Shown here: piece after piece, positions 1 to 7,699 of the stretch
Numbering within the stretch: position 1 is the stretch's first letter
Layout: each line of letters starts with the position of its first letter
Source of the DNA: Vulcanimicrobiota bacterium
Lineage (GTDB): Bacteria > Vulcanimicrobiota > Xenobia > Xenobiales > JADMJV01
NCBI GenBank assembly: GCA_017307785.1
Contig: JAFKGI010000005.1
Coordinates: 222,581 to 286,580 of the forward strand
Direction of reading: 5' to 3'
Length of the DNA: 64,000 nt
Made by a program: the position numbers and the translations under genes
Notes under the pieces: model-generated
What the model saw: only the letters and a program-made list of their open reading frames with translations
What the model was told of the DNA's origin: nothing
Databases searched by the model: none

Positions 1-406
1 TGCCGTCGCCGTCGGTGTCGAAGCGCTTCATCATTTGGGCGCGGCCGGCCTGACGTTCCTGGTCGCTGACCTTGCCGTCACCATCGGTGTCGAAGCGCTT
101 CATCATCTGGGCGCGGGCGGCGGCCTTTTCGGTGTCGTCCAGCTTGCCGTCGTGGTTGGTGTCGAAGCGGGCCATGCGCTTGCCGCCGCCGCGCCGACCT
201 CCTCGGCCTCCACCGTTCTGGCCCCAGGGGCGGGCGTTCTGGGGGTCGCTGCCCGGATTGGCGGTGGCGTCACCACCCTGCTGGTTGACCCAGCCCGGTT
301 TGGCTTCGTAGCCGGGCAGGGTGCCGCCGTCCTGAGAGGAGGTGGGCTGGGCCCAGGCGGCGGCCGCCAGCAGGCTGGCCAACATCAGCGTGAGGGTTTT
401 CTTCAT
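1..406 (-). CDS. Secreted EF-hand protein, 3' end outside the window
   Basis: The gene reads leftward and runs off the window edge, so only about 135 N-terminal residues are seen. It starts at ATG 404-406 behind an AAGGAG site. Residues 1-20 form a signal peptide (MKK, hydrophobic stretch, cut near AAAWA-Q). A Gly/Arg/Asn-rich linker follows. From about residue 88 come EF-hand loops of the DxNxDG / DxDGDG type with an acidic residue at position 12, inside a near-identical repeat (RAQMMKRFDTDGDGK). Calcium binding outside the cytoplasm is therefore likely; the partner is unknown. It is divergent from the NHL gene at 502. Confidence 0.85.
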   Translation of the reverse strand, partial: MKKTLTLMLASLLAAAAWAQPTSSQDGGTLPGYEAKPGWVNQQGGDATANPGSDPQNARPWGQNGGGRGGRRGGGKRMARFDTNHDGKLDDTEKAAARAQMMKRFDTDGDGKVSDQERQAGRAQMMKRFDTDGDG

Positions 407-501
407 GAGGGGCTCCTTGCGATGAATTACCGGGAGTCTAACCGGGCAGCGGGCCCAGGGTTGCGCAGGGATTTCGATTTCTGGCCTCAAAAGTCCTGAA
501 G

Positions 502-1665
502 ATGCAACGCTGGATTACGTGGATCGTCGCGCTCGCTTTAATTCTGGGCGTGGCCGCCGTGGCCACCCTCTTTCTGCTCCAGGGAGACGGCCCACCCGAC
601 TACGTAACCGCCACCGGCGAGAAAGGCACCGACAAGGGCAAGTTCGACTCGCCGGCCGGAGTGGCCATCGACTCGGGCGGCAACCTGTTCGTGCTCGACA
701 CCAACAACTCGCGCATCCAGCGACTCGATCCCGACGGCACCGTGCTCGAGATCTTCGGCGACCCCGGCTCAGCCGACGGACTCTTCCGCGCTCCCCTGCG
801 CCTCAAGTTCAGCTCCGAGGGCATCCTCTGGGTTTCCGATACCGACAACGACCGCCTGCAGTCGTTCAACACCAAAGGCCAGTTCCTCAGCACCGTGGGC
901 AGCCTGGGTCAAGGCCCGGGTCAGTTCAGCCGACCCATTGGCCTGACTTTCGACCTGAGCGGCAACATGTGGGTGGCCGACAGCGGCAACCACCGCATCC
1001 AGAAATTCGGACCCGGCATGAAGAACGTGCTGGCCATCATTCCCGAGAACGCCGAGCCCAGCAGCAAAAAGGGCTTCTTCAACACTCCCTGGGGCGTGGC
1101 TTGCGACACCAGCGGCACCGTCTACGTGACCGACACCGAGAATCATCGCGTCCAGCGCTTTCTCAAAGACGGCACTTTCGTCAGCAGCTTCGGCACCCCG
1201 GGCTCCAAGCCGGGCGAGTTCAACAAGCCTACCGACATCTTGATCGACCGCATGGGCAACCTCTTCATCTCCGACTCCGGCAACAACCGCATCCAGAAGT
1301 TTGACCCCCAGGGCAAGTTCATCTGCGAGTGGGGCAAGGCCGGCAATCTGGCCCGCGAGTTCCAGAATCCGCAGCAGATCGCCGAAGGCCAGGACGGCAC
1401 CATGTATATCGCCGACTGCGGCAACAACCGCGTGCAGAAATACCGCGCCCGCAAGAATCCGCTCTTCAGTCAGGAAGGCGGGGTGCAGATTCCTACCAAG
1501 CCCCGCGCCAACGGCCCCTCCGAGACTCCGGTCATGGAGCTGCCGGAAGTGCCCACCGACAACACCCCGGGTGCCAGCGGCACCCCCAGCGCCCGCCCCA
1601 CTCCGGCGGCCACGCCAGCCGCTACCGGAAGCGCCTCCCCCATCCCGGAACCCACCAACTTTTAA
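502..1665 (+). CDS. Membrane-anchored NHL-repeat beta-propeller protein
   Basis: The 387-residue product has one N-terminal membrane segment (about residues 5-28, no clear cleavage site) and then six NHL repeats (about residues 45-318), each with a core of the form GN(L/M)(F/W)V(x)D(T/S)xNxR(I/V)Q. Six blades suggest a closed propeller facing the outside. The C-terminal 65 residues are Pro/Thr/Ala/Ser-rich and probably disordered. NHL propellers bind proteins or ligands; no catalytic motif is visible. Its TAA overlaps the ATG of the solute-binding lipoprotein gene by one base (TAATG), so the two are translationally coupled and may work together. Confidence 0.85.
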   Translation: MQRWITWIVALALILGVAAVATLFLLQGDGPPDYVTATGEKGTDKGKFDSPAGVAIDSGGNLFVLDTNNSRIQRLDPDGTVLEIFGDPGSADGLFRAPLRLKFSSEGILWVSDTDNDRLQSFNTKGQFLSTVGSLGQGPGQFSRPIGLTFDLSGNMWVADSGNHRIQKFGPGMKNVLAIIPENAEPSSKKGFFNTPWGVACDTSGTVYVTDTENHRVQRFLKDGTFVSSFGTPGSKPGEFNKPTDILIDRMGNLFISDSGNNRIQKFDPQGKFICEWGKAGNLAREFQNPQQIAEGQDGTMYIADCGNNRVQKYRARKNPLFSQEGGVQIPTKPRANGPSETPVMELPEVPTDNTPGASGTPSARPTPAATPAATGSASPIPEPTNF

Positions 1666-3275
1666 TGCGCGCAGGGGTCGCTGCCCTATTCCTGGCATGG
1701 TCAGTCTGGGGATGCAGCGCCCGCCCACCGGTCACCGAGCCCTTCGGAACGCCCCCTCCTATACCGGCGGAAGACGTGCTCATCGTAGGCAAGCCGGACG
1801 ACGCCAGCGGTCTGGACCCGGCCCTGATCAACGACGGCGAGTCCAGCCAGGTGTGTCGCAATCTTTTTGACACGCTGGTGCGCCACTCGGCCGATTCCAT
1901 GAAGCTGGAGCCGGCTCTGGCCGTTTCCTGGAAGCACAGCCCGGACGGCCTGACCTGGACCTTCAACCTGCGCAAGGGAGTAAAATTCCACGACGGCACT
2001 CCCTTCAACGCCCAGGCCGTGCTCGACAACTACAATCGTCAACTGCAACCCACTCACGCGCTGCGCTTTCCCGGCAACCGCTTTCCCTACTGGGCGGACA
2101 TTTGGGGCAGCAACCCCTGCCTCATCGACTCCCTGGACGCCCCCGATGATCACACCGTGCACTTTCATATGCACGAAGTGGTGGCGCCCTTTGTGGAAAA
2201 TATGGCCGCCCCGTTCTTCGGCATCGTCAGCCCCAGCGCGCTCAAAAAATACGGCAGCGACAGCTTCAAGCATCCGGTGGGCACCGGGGCCTACCGCTTC
2301 GTGGAGTGGATTCCCCGCGAGCGCATCGTGCTCGAGAGCAACCCCGACTACTGGGATGGCCCGCCCCCCATGAAGAAAGTGGTCTTTGTCCCCATCAAAG
2401 ACGCCACCTCGCGCCAGCTGCAACTGGAGGCCGGCAAAGTCCACCTGATCACCGGCATCTCCCTGGAAAACGTGGACAAGCTCAGCCTCAACCGGGCCGT
2501 CTCGGTGCTCAGCCAGCCGGGCATGAACGTAGGCTACCTGGCCATGAACAATCAGGACGAGCATTTCCGCCAGCAGTTGGTACGACAGGCGGTCTGCCAG
2601 GCCATCGAGCGTAAGGAAATCGTGCGCGCTCTTTACCACGGACTGGCGGTGGTGGCCGAAAGCCACCTGCCCCCGATGCTCTGGGGTCAGGCCGATCTGC
2701 CGGCTTATGAATACAACCTGGAACGCTCCCGCCAGCTGCTGGCTCGAGCCGGCTATCCCGACGGTTTCAAATCCGAGCTCTGGTACATGAGCGCGGGCCG
2801 CACCTACTTTCCTGAGCCCAAGGTCATGGGCGAGGTCATCCAGGCCATGCTGGCCGAGGTGGGCATCGAAGTCGAACTCAAGGCGGTGGACTGGGGCAGC
2901 TACCTGGAACGGGTCGGCAAAGGCGAACACAAGATGGCCCTGGGTGGCTGGGTGGGCGACACCGGCGACCCGGACAATTATCTGTATGTGACCCTCGACG
3001 ACAACAATGTCGACCGCCGACGCGGCGGCAGCAACCTCTGCCTCTTCAAAGATCCTGAAGTCCACAAGCGACTGCTCAAGGCCCGTCAAATCGTGGTGCA
3101 AGAAGATCGAGCCGAACTCTATGTGGAAGCGCAGCGGCTCATTCACGAGAAAAGCCCATCTCTACCGCTGGTGCACGCGCCTCAGGTGGGCGCCGTTCAT
3201 CCTCTGCTGGAAGGATTTCAACTGCACCCGACCGGCACTCTCAACTTGCAGTATGCAAAGTGGAAGCGCCCTTGA
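1665..3275 (+). CDS. Peptide/nickel-type ABC transporter substrate-binding lipoprotein
   Basis: This 536-residue protein has a short lipoprotein signal with the lipobox ending at Cys17 (SVWGC), so it should be lipid-anchored outside the inner membrane. The mature part is a cluster C (SBP_bac_5, DppA/OppA-like) binding protein: an early L-DPA element, the conserved NLFDTLV and WTFNLRKGVKFHDGTPF segments, and a late SLPLVHAP segment. Length and domain order fit the family. The ATG overlaps the NHL stop codon. Two permease genes follow directly; no ATPase gene is nearby. Di- or oligopeptide uptake is the likeliest role, but this family also binds nickel, haem and sugars. Confidence 0.9.
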   Translation: MRAGVAALFLAWSVWGCSARPPVTEPFGTPPPIPAEDVLIVGKPDDASGLDPALINDGESSQVCRNLFDTLVRHSADSMKLEPALAVSWKHSPDGLTWTFNLRKGVKFHDGTPFNAQAVLDNYNRQLQPTHALRFPGNRFPYWADIWGSNPCLIDSLDAPDDHTVHFHMHEVVAPFVENMAAPFFGIVSPSALKKYGSDSFKHPVGTGAYRFVEWIPRERIVLESNPDYWDGPPPMKKVVFVPIKDATSRQLQLEAGKVHLITGISLENVDKLSLNRAVSVLSQPGMNVGYLAMNNQDEHFRQQLVRQAVCQAIERKEIVRALYHGLAVVAESHLPPMLWGQADLPAYEYNLERSRQLLARAGYPDGFKSELWYMSAGRTYFPEPKVMGEVIQAMLAEVGIEVELKAVDWGSYLERVGKGEHKMALGGWVGDTGDPDNYLYVTLDDNNVDRRRGGSNLCLFKDPEVHKRLLKARQIVVQEDRAELYVEAQRLIHEKSPSLPLVHAPQVGAVHPLLEGFQLHPTGTLNLQYAKWKRP

Positions 3276-4270
3276 AACGAGTGCTCCTGAAACGATTGAC
3301 CCAGATTCTGCCGGTGCTTTTTGGCATCAGCTTGCTGGTCTTTCTCATGCTGCGGCTGATTCCGGGTGACCCCGCCAGAATTATGCTGGGCGAACGAGCG
3401 GCTCCGGCTGAGGTGGAGCAGCTTCGCCAGGAGTTGGGACTGGATCGCTCTCTTCCCATGCAGTATCTGGGGTATGCCGGCCACCTGGCTCGGGGCGATC
3501 TGGGCCGCTCTATGTTGCGCAACACTCGGGTCAGTGAAGATTTAGCCCGCACCTTTCCGGCCACCGTCGAGCTGGCCTGCGCCGCTATGGCCATCGCCAT
3601 CGTGGTGGGCGTGGGCCTGGGATCGCTGGCGGCCGTGAAGCGCAACAGCTGGTGGGACTCCCTTTGTGGAGCGCTCAGCTTGATCGGGGTATCCATCCCG
3701 ATTTTCTGGCTGGGGCTGGTTTTGCTGCTGATCTTTCCGGCCGGATTGGGCTGGTTCGCCTTTAGCGGTCGCACCGAAGCCAGCTTTCCCCACCTCACCG
3801 GTTTCTACGTGCTGGACGCTTTCTGGAGCGGTTCGCTGGCCAATCTGCTGGACGTGTTCAAGCATCTGGTGCTGCCGGCCCTGACTTTGAGCACCGTACC
3901 CATGGCCATGATTGCCCGTATGACGCGCTCGGCCCTGATCGACGTGCTCTCGCAGGACTACATCCGTCTGGCTCGCGCCAAAGGACTTCCCTGGTTTCGC
4001 ATCTGGTGGCGGCACGCGGTGCCCAACGCCATGATTCCGGTGGTGACGGTGATCGGACTGCAGTTCGGTTACTTGCTGGGCGGGGCGGTGCTCACCGAAA
4101 GCGTCTTCGAGTGGCCGGGCCTGGGCCGGCTGGTGGTCGAGGCGGTGCGCACCCGTGACTACCCGGTGGTGCAGGGCGGTATTTTGCTGATTTCGGTGAC
4201 TTTCTGCCTGGTCAACGTGGTGGTCGACCTGCTTTACGCCTGGCTTGATCCTCGGGTGAAAAAAGGATGA
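3260..4270 (+). CDS. Peptide-type ABC transporter permease, DppB family
   Basis: The 336-residue protein has the hallmark DppB N-terminus (LLKRLTQILPVLFGISLLVFLM followed by IPGDPA in two adjoining pieces) and about six membrane segments. The EAA loop, which contacts the ATPase, sits near RAKGLPWFRIWWRHAVPNA, and a typical ESVFEWPGLGRL segment follows. ATG 3260 lies inside the previous gene. TTG 3272, which overlaps the upstream TGA as TTGA, is an alternative start giving a more typical N-terminus. The TGA overlaps the next gene by four bases (ATGA). It forms the membrane channel together with the DppC-like partner. Confidence 0.92.
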   Translation: MEAPLKRVLLKRLTQILPVLFGISLLVFLMLRLIPGDPARIMLGERAAPAEVEQLRQELGLDRSLPMQYLGYAGHLARGDLGRSMLRNTRVSEDLARTFPATVELACAAMAIAIVVGVGLGSLAAVKRNSWWDSLCGALSLIGVSIPIFWLGLVLLLIFPAGLGWFAFSGRTEASFPHLTGFYVLDAFWSGSLANLLDVFKHLVLPALTLSTVPMAMIARMTRSALIDVLSQDYIRLARAKGLPWFRIWWRHAVPNAMIPVVTVIGLQFGYLLGGAVLTESVFEWPGLGRLVVEAVRTRDYPVVQGGILLISVTFCLVNVVVDLLYAWLDPRVKKG

Positions 4271-5121
4271 CCGGTGACTCCCCCGCCGCCGTGGCGCTGC
4301 GCAAGCTGATCCACAACCGCTCCGCTCAGGTCGGGTTTGTGCTGTGCGCGGGCTTCACTTTGATGGCCCTGCTGGCACCCTGGCTGGCTCCCTACTCTTA
4401 CAAAAAGCTCGACCTGGCCAACCGCATGGTGGCGCCGGGGCAACTGGGACATTGGCTGGGCACCGACAACCTGGGGCGCGACTTGCTGAGTCGTCTGATC
4501 TACGGCTCCCGCGTCTCGCTGGCGGTGGGGATTTTTTCGGTCAGCATCTCGGTGCTGGTCGGCGTCCCCCTGGGGGCTCTGGCCGGCTACGCGGGTCGCT
4601 GGGTCGACACCCTGATCATGCGCCTGATGGACCTGCTGCTGGCTTTCCCCAGCATTCTGCTGGCCATCGCCATCGTGACCGTGCTGGGCAACGACCTGAA
4701 CAACGCCATGATCGCCGTGGGCGTGGTGGGAATTCCCGTCTTCGCTCGCATTACCAGGGCTTCGGTGCTGACCGTTAAAGAGCTGGAATACGTGCAGGCG
4801 GCTCGCACCATCGGCTGCTCCCCGGCGCGAATTCTGGCGGTGCATATCCTGCCCAACTGCACCAATCCTCTGATCGTGCAGGCCAGCCTCAGTTTGGGCA
4901 CCTCAGTGCTGGACGCGGCCGGTTTGTCGTTTCTGGGACTGGGAGCCAGGCCACCCACTCCCGAATGGGGCACCATGCTGGGGGACACCTACCGCTATTA
5001 CGACCAGGCTCCCTGGTTGGTGGTCGGCCCGGGTCTGGCCATTCTGGCCATGGTTTTAGGCTTTAACTTACTCGGAGACGGGCTGCGCGATGCTCTCGAT
5101 CCGAAAACCAAGGAGGACTGA
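4267..5121 (+). CDS. Peptide-type ABC transporter permease, DppC family
   Basis: This 284-residue permease carries the DppC features: an N-terminal helix, the segment HWLGTDNLGRDLLSRLIYGSR typical of the family, and an EAA loop around AARTIGCSPARILAVHILPN. Five to six membrane helices are visible. It starts at an ATGA overlap with the DppB-like gene. It completes the channel, but no ATP-binding subunit is encoded in the operon or anywhere else in the window except the unrelated osmoprotectant ATPase at 14627, so the energy-coupling subunit must be encoded elsewhere. Confidence 0.92.
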   Translation: MTGDSPAAVALRKLIHNRSAQVGFVLCAGFTLMALLAPWLAPYSYKKLDLANRMVAPGQLGHWLGTDNLGRDLLSRLIYGSRVSLAVGIFSVSISVLVGVPLGALAGYAGRWVDTLIMRLMDLLLAFPSILLAIAIVTVLGNDLNNAMIAVGVVGIPVFARITRASVLTVKELEYVQAARTIGCSPARILAVHILPNCTNPLIVQASLSLGTSVLDAAGLSFLGLGARPPTPEWGTMLGDTYRYYDQAPWLVVGPGLAILAMVLGFNLLGDGLRDALDPKTKED

Positions 5122-5322
5122 GTGTCGAAGAAACTGACGCGCACGCAACTGGTGGGCGCGGCCGCACAATTGGCGGCGGCCACCGTGGACAAGGACCCGG
5201 CCATCGCCGAACACGTGGCTCTGCTCGAGGGAGTCAAGGACCTCTACGAGCTGGGCGCTCTGCAATTTTACCGCTACCTGGATGCTCTCGAGCGACTCCA
5301 GGAACAACCGAAGGAGAACTAA
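5122..5322 (+). CDS. Small hypothetical protein
   Basis: The 66-residue product starts at GTG 5122, the base after the dppC-like stop, with a strong AAGGAGGA site at 5110-5117 and a coding end two bases before the tpx ATG. The protein is largely helical and has no cysteine, membrane segment or recognised domain. The tight packing and good ribosome site argue that it is a real gene co-translated with its neighbours. No function can be given. Confidence 0.7.
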   Translation: MSKKLTRTQLVGAAAQLAAATVDKDPAIAEHVALLEGVKDLYELGALQFYRYLDALERLQEQPKEN

Positions 5323-5323
5323 G

Positions 5324-5848
5324 ATGGAACGCACAGGCGAAGCTTTTGAAGAAGGCATCCAGCTGACGGTAGTCGGAGCCAAGCTGGAAGTGGGTCAAAA
5401 AGCCCCGAATTTCACGATGGAAACGTTGCCTCCGGGCCAGGGGATGCCGTCGGAGGTATCCCTCCAGGACACGGCCGGTAAGGTGCGCCTGCTCAACGTC
5501 ATCAACTCCATCGACACCCCGGTCTGCCAGTGCGAAACGCGCCGCTGGGAAGAACTGCTGGGGGACGACGTGGTCGTCTACACGGTCAGCATGGACCTGC
5601 CCTTCGCCCTGCAGCGCTGGCTGGTGGAAGAAAAAGCCAGACACCAGGCGCTCTCGGGGCACAAGAATGAAGAGTTCGGCCGGGCCTACGGGGTGCTGCT
5701 CAAGGAATGGCGACTGTTGCAGCGAGCCGTCTTCGTGATCGACGGCGAGGGCGTCATTCGTCACGCCGAATACGTGGCCGATCAGATGAAAGAACCCGAC
5801 TATCAGGCGGCCGTGGCTGCCGTTAGCCAGCCGTTAAATACGCCCTGA
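5324..5848 (+). CDS. tpx: Thiol peroxidase (Tpx family) with an unusual CxC pair
   Basis: The 174-residue protein matches the atypical 2-Cys peroxiredoxin Tpx, which reduces peroxides with thioredoxin. Family marks are GQKAPNFTM, LLNVINSIDTPVC with the peroxidatic Cys68, and the MDLPFAxQRW helix. The family's resolving cysteine, normally in the RWCxAEG segment after that helix, is absent: the sequence reads RWLVEEK. The only other cysteine is Cys70, two residues after Cys68 (TPVCQCE). The enzyme is therefore either 1-Cys or uses a CxC disulfide. The start is ATG 5324 with AAGGAG at 5311-5316; an earlier in-frame start would overlap the small gene. Confidence 0.9.
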   Translation: MERTGEAFEEGIQLTVVGAKLEVGQKAPNFTMETLPPGQGMPSEVSLQDTAGKVRLLNVINSIDTPVCQCETRRWEELLGDDVVVYTVSMDLPFALQRWLVEEKARHQALSGHKNEEFGRAYGVLLKEWRLLQRAVFVIDGEGVIRHAEYVADQMKEPDYQAAVAAVSQPLNTP

Positions 5849-5900
5849 AAAGCTGACGCGAAGTTAACCGGAGCCTCGTCTGAGTGTAACTTTCTCGGGC

Positions 5901-5912
5901 TATACTCTAAAT
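5901..5912 (+). promoter_or_regulatory. Leaderless -10 element before the 32-residue ORF
   Basis: TATACT at 5901-5906 is separated by six bases from ATG 5913. Transcription should begin at or next to the start codon. No convincing -35 hexamer is seen. Confidence 0.5.
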
Positions 5913-6011
5913 ATGGCTTTAGAAAACGCACCCAGCCAGGCTCTGCTGGCCCGCAAACTTCGACTCGTCCGTGACGCCGCTCTGCTCGGCAATCTGCCCC
6001 AGGCGAAATAG
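5913..6011 (+). CDS. Possible 32-residue leaderless microprotein
   Basis: A 33-codon frame (ATG 5913, TAG 6009-6011) lies between tpx and the convergent argJ stop at 6014. The peptide is helical and basic, of the form MALENAPSQALLARKLRLVR, with the rest LLGNLPQAK-like. It has no ribosome site, but a good -10 (TATACT) lies exactly six bases upstream, the spacing seen for other leaderless genes here. Nothing about function can be read. It could instead be a chance frame downstream of a promoter for a short untranslated RNA. Confidence 0.4.
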   Translation: MALENAPSQALLARKLRLVRDAALLGNLPQAK

Positions 6012-6013
6012 CC

Positions 6014-7132
6014 CTAAGTTCGGTAGTCGCCGTTGATACTCACGTACTCGTGGGTTAAGTCGCACGACCACAGGGTGGCTTTGCCCAGTCCCTGACCGAG
6101 CACCAGACGCAGCTCCACTTCCGGGCTTTCCACCGCCTTGGATTCGGCGGCGCTGCCGGGATTGGTGGGCGCTCCCGCCTCCAGCAACTGTAAATCGTTC
6201 CACCACAAGGCCGCCTGCTCGGGCGCGAAAGCGACCCCCGAACGTCCGGCCGCCGCCAGAATGCGACCCCAGTTGGCGTCTTTGCCGGCGATGGCCGTCT
6301 TCACCAGCGGCGAGGTCAACACCACTCGTCCCAGAGTCCGCGCCGCAGCATCGCTTTCCACTCCACTGACGTGCAGGGTCACTCGATGGCTGGCTCCCTC
6401 TCCGTCGAAAGCCACCATGCGAGCCAGTTCGATCAAGACTTCCTGAAGCACCTGAGTCCAGCCGGCCGGAGCCTTCCCACTGACACCGTTGGCCAGCACC
6501 AGCAGCGAATCGTTGGTGCTGGTGTCGCCGTCCACGGTGATACACTGAAAGCTAAGGTGGTTGGCTTCCTGCAGAGCCTGCTGTAACTCGGCGGCGGGGA
6601 TGTCGGCATCGGTCACCACCAGGGCCAGAAGGGTGGCCATATCCGGATGAATCATGCCGGCGCCCTTGGCCACTCCCAACCAGCGCGTGCCCTGGAATTC
6701 GCGCGACACCACTTTGGAATGAGTGTCGGTGGTCATCATAGCTCGGGCCAGCAGTTCGGCGTCGGCTTCTTGCAGCTCTTGCAGACCTTTCTCATAGACG
6801 GCCATGGGCATGGGTTGACCGATGACGCCGGTGCTCATGGTCAGTACGTCCCCGTCGTCCACCAGCGAAGCCAGCCGGGCGCAGTCCCGGTCACCTTGCG
6901 GGCCGGTCACGGCGTTGGCGTTTTTGCTGTTGATGACCACGGCCGTGACCAGGTCGTTGGCCCGCGCCAGCAGGGCCTGGCAATAGCGCACCGGAGCGGC
7001 CGCCACCCGATTGGTGGTGAAAACGCCGGCTGCTCTGCAGGGGGTCTGGGAGCGCACCACCGCCAGTTCGGGGTCGCCATTGTTCTTAAGCCCGCAACGG
7101 GCCACTTGAGCGGAAAAACCTTGGGGAAACAT
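6014..7132 (-). CDS. argJ: Bifunctional glutamate N-acetyltransferase / amino-acid acetyltransferase ArgJ
   Basis: ArgJ moves the acetyl group from N-acetylornithine to glutamate, recycling the acetyl group in arginine synthesis. The 372-residue precursor has the self-cleavage site KGAGMIHPDMATLLA, where Thr167 becomes the N-terminal nucleophile of the beta chain. STGVIG (about residue 100) and TTDT (about 135) are further family motifs, and the sequence ends in the usual YVSINGDYRT. Its ATG lies one base beyond the stop of the upstream GNAT gene. It is the last gene of the arg operon. An ArgA-type enzyme next door suggests that ArgJ mainly recycles, although bifunctional ArgJ can also use acetyl-CoA. 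Confidence 0.96.
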   Translation of the reverse strand: MFPQGFSAQVARCGLKNNGDPELAVVRSQTPCRAAGVFTTNRVAAAPVRYCQALLARANDLVTAVVINSKNANAVTGPQGDRDCARLASLVDDGDVLTMSTGVIGQPMPMAVYEKGLQELQEADAELLARAMMTTDTHSKVVSREFQGTRWLGVAKGAGMIHPDMATLLALVVTDADIPAAELQQALQEANHLSFQCITVDGDTSTNDSLLVLANGVSGKAPAGWTQVLQEVLIELARMVAFDGEGASHRVTLHVSGVESDAAARTLGRVVLTSPLVKTAIAGKDANWGRILAAAGRSGVAFAPEQAALWWNDLQLLEAGAPTNPGSAAESKAVESPEVELRLVLGQGLGKATLWSCDLTHEYVSINGDYRT

Positions 7133-7699
7133 CTACAGGGACACCTCGGCGGGAATGACCCGCAGCTCCAGAATTTCCTTACCGCTCTTCCACTCTTGAA
7201 CCAGCTCGGGCGGGTCCTCGTCGGGAGCGTTGGGGTTGAGAACGCGCAGCACCGCGATTTCATCGCAGCAAGACTGCTTGGGACACTGGTTGCAGTCCAA
7301 CCAGACCTTTTGGGGGAAACCGGCCTTGTCCACCACGTGGAAGCCCAGCTTCTCGAAGAAAACCTGTTGATAGGTGAGAGCGAAAACCTTGGCCAGACCC
7401 AGCTGGGTGGCTTCCTGGATGAGTTCGTCCACGATGCGCCGGCCCAGGCCCATGCCTTTGGCTTCGGGAGCGATGGCCAGCGAGCGCACTTCGGCCAGAT
7501 TGTGCCAGACGGTGCGCAAAGCGCCGCAGCCCATCAGCTGACCGTCGGAGGTCACCACCACCACAAACTCGCGGATGTTTTCATAGAGGTCGACCTGACG
7601 CTTGGAGAGCATCAGGCCTTCGGCGGCATAACGGTTGACCAGCCCGGCGATGGCCGGCACGTCTTTCAGCTGAGCTTTGCGAATCTCAAGCCAGCGCAA
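7133..7699 (-). CDS. argA: N-acetylglutamate synthase, short GNAT type (ArgA)
   Basis: The 188-residue GNAT acetyltransferase resembles the short ArgA enzymes of actinobacteria and others: LMLSKRQVDLYENIREF, MGCGALRTVWHNLAEVRSLAI, and the acetyl-CoA loop KGMGLGRRIV. It should make N-acetylglutamate from glutamate and acetyl-CoA, the first step of arginine synthesis. TTG 7699 is the chosen start: AGGAGG (7706-7711, read on the minus strand) lies six bases before it, and it overlaps the argD end by 14 bases. A Cys-rich insert (CPKQSCCD) of unknown role lies near residues 145-152. Position between argD and argJ supports the role. Confidence 0.9.
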   Translation of the reverse strand: MRWLEIRKAQLKDVPAIAGLVNRYAAEGLMLSKRQVDLYENIREFVVVVTSDGQLMGCGALRTVWHNLAEVRSLAIAPEAKGMGLGRRIVDELIQEATQLGLAKVFALTYQQVFFEKLGFHVVDKAGFPQKVWLDCNQCPKQSCCDEIAVLRVLNPNAPDEDPPELVQEWKSGKEILELRVIPAEVSL

